Source: Candidatus Pelagibacter sp.
GTDB lineage: Bacteria; Pseudomonadota; Alphaproteobacteria; Pelagibacterales; Pelagibacteraceae
Direction: 5' to 3'
Assembly (NCBI GenBank): GCA_016777545.1
Contig: JADHRH010000010.1
Span: 1 to 15,114 of the forward strand
DNA: 15,114 bases
Part shown: positions 13,721-15,114 of the stretch, one piece after another
How positions within the stretch are numbered: position 1 is the stretch's first letter
Layout of the letters: the number at the start of each line of letters is the position of its first letter
The notes under the pieces: model-generated
What the model was told of the DNA's origin: nothing
Seen by the model: the letters and a program-made list of their open reading frames with translations, nothing else
The model's database searches: none
Program-made: the position numbers and the translations under genes

Positions 13721-15079
13721 TTAACCTTTAACGACCTCTCTAGTGTTTGCGTTATAAGATTCTGTAAATGGAATATCCACTACCACAGCATCAACTGGTG
13801 TTCCTGGTGCGTCAGAATATTTAGCAGGTAAATGAACTTTGTACTTAGTTCCAACTTTACCCTTAGGGAAACCATTAGAATTCAATGTTCCATCAAATGG
13901 TACATATCCCATTGCTATATTTTGACCTTTTTCAGGGTGATACCAAGGTGATGTGATAAATCCTACTGGATCTCCACCACTCTCAGGTGACACTAACCAA
14001 AAGTCAGGAGCATATTCTTCAATTGGTTTTCCACCCAACTCAAGACCTACTAACTGAAGTTTGTAAGGTTTTTGACCAGCCTTAAGATCTGCACCCATTT
14101 TCTCTAATGCAGCTTTTCCAACATAGTCAGCTTTTTTATTCCACTCACCTTTGCCAGATAGTGACACTTGGTAACCAAGGTTACACTGGAAAGGGTTGTG
14201 TTGATGATCCATATCTTGTCCCCAAGAAAGAATTCCAGCTTGAATTCTTCTGTGGTGAGCAGGGGCTATAACCATTAGGCTATGTTTTTTTCCAGCTTCA
14301 AGAACAGCATTCCACATATCGTCAGCATATTTAGTTGCTTCTCTTAAGTAGATTTCATATCCAGCTTCACCTGAGAAACCAGATTGTGAAATAACACAAT
14401 CTCTACCACCAACTTTTGCTTCAGCTAAACCATAGAAAGGCATGTTATCTAGATCCACTTGATCACCAATAAGATCCTTCATTAAAGCTTTTGATTTAGG
14501 TCCTTGAATTTGCACTGGGCAAACATCAATTTCTTCAATTGTACAATCAAATCTTCCATCAGCGTTAACACCTTGAAGATACATTCCAATATCAGAGTCT
14601 GATAGAGAGAACCAAAATTCATCTTTTGAAATTCTAAGAAGAATAGGATCATTTAAAACACCACCATAAGCATTACATAAAATTACATATCTTGCTCTCA
14701 TGGGTGAGATTTTAGTTGCATCTCTAGTTATAACGTAGTCAGTAAACTTTTCTGCATCCGGACCTTTAACTCTAATTTGTCTTTCAACAGCAACGTTCCA
14801 CATTGTAACGTGATTTTTAATTGCCTCATATTCAACCATCGCTCCACCATCTTCGGGCTTTACATATCCTCTTGGGTGATAAATACGATTGTATACAGTT
14901 GCTCTCCAACAACCTGCTTGCATTGATAAATGCCAATACGGAGATTTTCTTACTCTTGTTGAAATTAACATTTCAACTTTTGTAGGCCCACTCTGTCTTA
15001 AGTTGTATGGTACTTCACGATCTGATTGATCAACTGAAGTTACATGATTTAGTTTAGTATAGTCAAATTCATTAGACAT
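13721..15079 (-). CDS. DmdA/GcvT-superfamily folate-dependent enzyme, substrate unknown
   Basis: This 452-residue cytoplasmic protein belongs to the GcvT/DmdA/LigM superfamily, which moves a methyl or methylene group from a substrate to tetrahydrofolate. The segment KNHVTMWNVAVERQIRV-GPDA (88-109), GGVLNDPILLRI (139-150), FWFSLSDSDI (155-164), IQGPKS (191-196), SGFSGEAGYEIYL (233-245) and ILSWGQDM (283-290) all resemble DMSP demethylase DmdA as I recall it. The protein is about 80 residues longer, with roughly 35 extra at the N-terminus and the rest at the C-terminal barrel end (DAVVVDIPFTESYNANTRE). It is therefore a paralogue and should not be called DmdA without checking; LigM/DesA-type O-demethylases are another comparison. 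G/C content is higher than in its neighbours, and a strong Shine-Dalgarno precedes the ATG, both suggesting high expression. It overlaps a preceding frame by eight bases. Confidence 0.85.
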   Translation of the reverse strand: MSNEFDYTKLNHVTSVDQSDREVPYNLRQSGPTKVEMLISTRVRKSPYWHLSMQAGCWRATVYNRIYHPRGYVKPEDGGAMVEYEAIKNHVTMWNVAVERQIRVKGPDAEKFTDYVITRDATKISPMRARYVILCNAYGGVLNDPILLRISKDEFWFSLSDSDIGMYLQGVNADGRFDCTIEEIDVCPVQIQGPKSKALMKDLIGDQVDLDNMPFYGLAEAKVGGRDCVISQSGFSGEAGYEIYLREATKYADDMWNAVLEAGKKHSLMVIAPAHHRRIQAGILSWGQDMDHQHNPFQCNLGYQVSLSGKGEWNKKADYVGKAALEKMGADLKAGQKPYKLQLVGLELGGKPIEEYAPDFWLVSPESGGDPVGFITSPWYHPEKGQNIAMGYVPFDGTLNSNGFPKGKVGTKYKVHLPAKYSDAPGTPVDAVVVDIPFTESYNANTREVVKG

Positions 15080-15113
15080 AACCGTTCTCCTTCAACCACT
15101 TGTTTGTTTCCTT
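15072..15113 (-). CDS. Possible 3' end of an upstream gene (partial, runs off window)
   Basis: In the frame ending at TAA 15074-15072 the minus strand reads KETNKWLKENGYV and then stops, running off the right edge. The residue mix looks like a natural protein C-terminus, and an eight-base overlap (ATGTCTAA) with the next gene would match the packing style of this genome. With only 13 codons it could be chance. If real, it is probably in an operon with the DmdA-like gene and would be the best clue to that enzyme's substrate. No family can be assigned. Confidence 0.4.
   Translation of the reverse strand, partial: KETNKWLKENGYV
15085..15093 (-). promoter_or_regulatory. Strong ribosome binding site of the DmdA-like gene
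   Basis: Read on the minus strand, GAAGGAGAA occupies 15093-15085, with GGAG seven bases before the ATG at 15079-15077. Most other starts in the window lack any such signal; glnA is the main exception. It fixes the start codon and suggests efficient initiation independent of the upstream reading frame, in which this sequence is also coding. Confidence 0.8.
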
Positions 15114-15114
15114 C

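Noticed and set aside
13721..15079. Calling the folate-dependent enzyme DmdA, or GcvT of the glycine cleavage system
   Set aside because: Length and C-terminal sequence differ from the 369-residue SAR11 DmdA I recall, and no gcvH or gcvP neighbours are visible.
1..15114. Defence system, prophage or mobile element
   Set aside because: No transposase, integrase, nuclease, toxin-antitoxin pair, terminal inverted repeats or CRISPR-like repeats; all identifiable genes are core metabolism or housekeeping.

Overview
This 15.1 kb window looks like chromosome from a streamlined marine alphaproteobacterium of the SAR11 group (Pelagibacterales). The DNA is very AT-rich: positions 6301-6360 hold 10 G/C of 60, while the best-conserved gene at the right end reaches 23 of 60 at 13801-13860. 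Genes are packed with overlaps of 1-14 bases or gaps of a few bases. The gene set (an iscR-suf operon with sufU, glnA, and a DmdA-like folate-dependent enzyme) fits that group. The assignment comes from composition and protein resemblance recalled from memory; no database was searched. I saw no insertion sequence, CRISPR array, tRNA, rRNA, or gene-free stretch over 300 bases.

Left part (1-3414): the 3' end of an AsmA/YhdP-like envelope protein gene (+) runs convergently into tyrS (-). Next come anmK (+), which is divergent from tyrS across 44 bases, and an alpha/beta hydrolase (-).

Centre (3415-9720): a complete Fe-S cluster assembly operon, iscR-sufB-sufC-sufD-sufS-sufU-sufT-sufA. It is preceded by a near-perfect IscR type-1 palindrome lying over the -35 element and spacer of the presumed promoter. 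IscR (with its own 2Fe-2S ligands) would sense cluster supply and repress the operon. SufS and SufU would mobilise and relay sulfur, SufBCD would build clusters, and SufT and SufA would assist maturation and delivery.

Centre-right (9721-13029): a 56-codon unknown gene (+), glnA (-), and a divergent three-gene unit (+): a YbaK/ProX-type deacylase, an EamA/DMT permease and a 54-codon protein with two CxxC motifs, all linked by ATGA overlaps.

Right end (13026-15114), all on the minus strand: the last codons of an unidentified gene, a 452-aa DmdA/GcvT-like protein, a 9-bp G/C-rich hairpin, a 36-codon single-helix membrane protein and a Yip1-like membrane protein.

Three genes are short enough to be missed easily: 9779-9949, 12865-13029 and 13571-13681. 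I found nothing that amounts to a wholly new multi-gene system. The strongest leads are the DmdA-like enzyme of unknown substrate with its unusual downstream layout, the three small genes, and the IscR operator.
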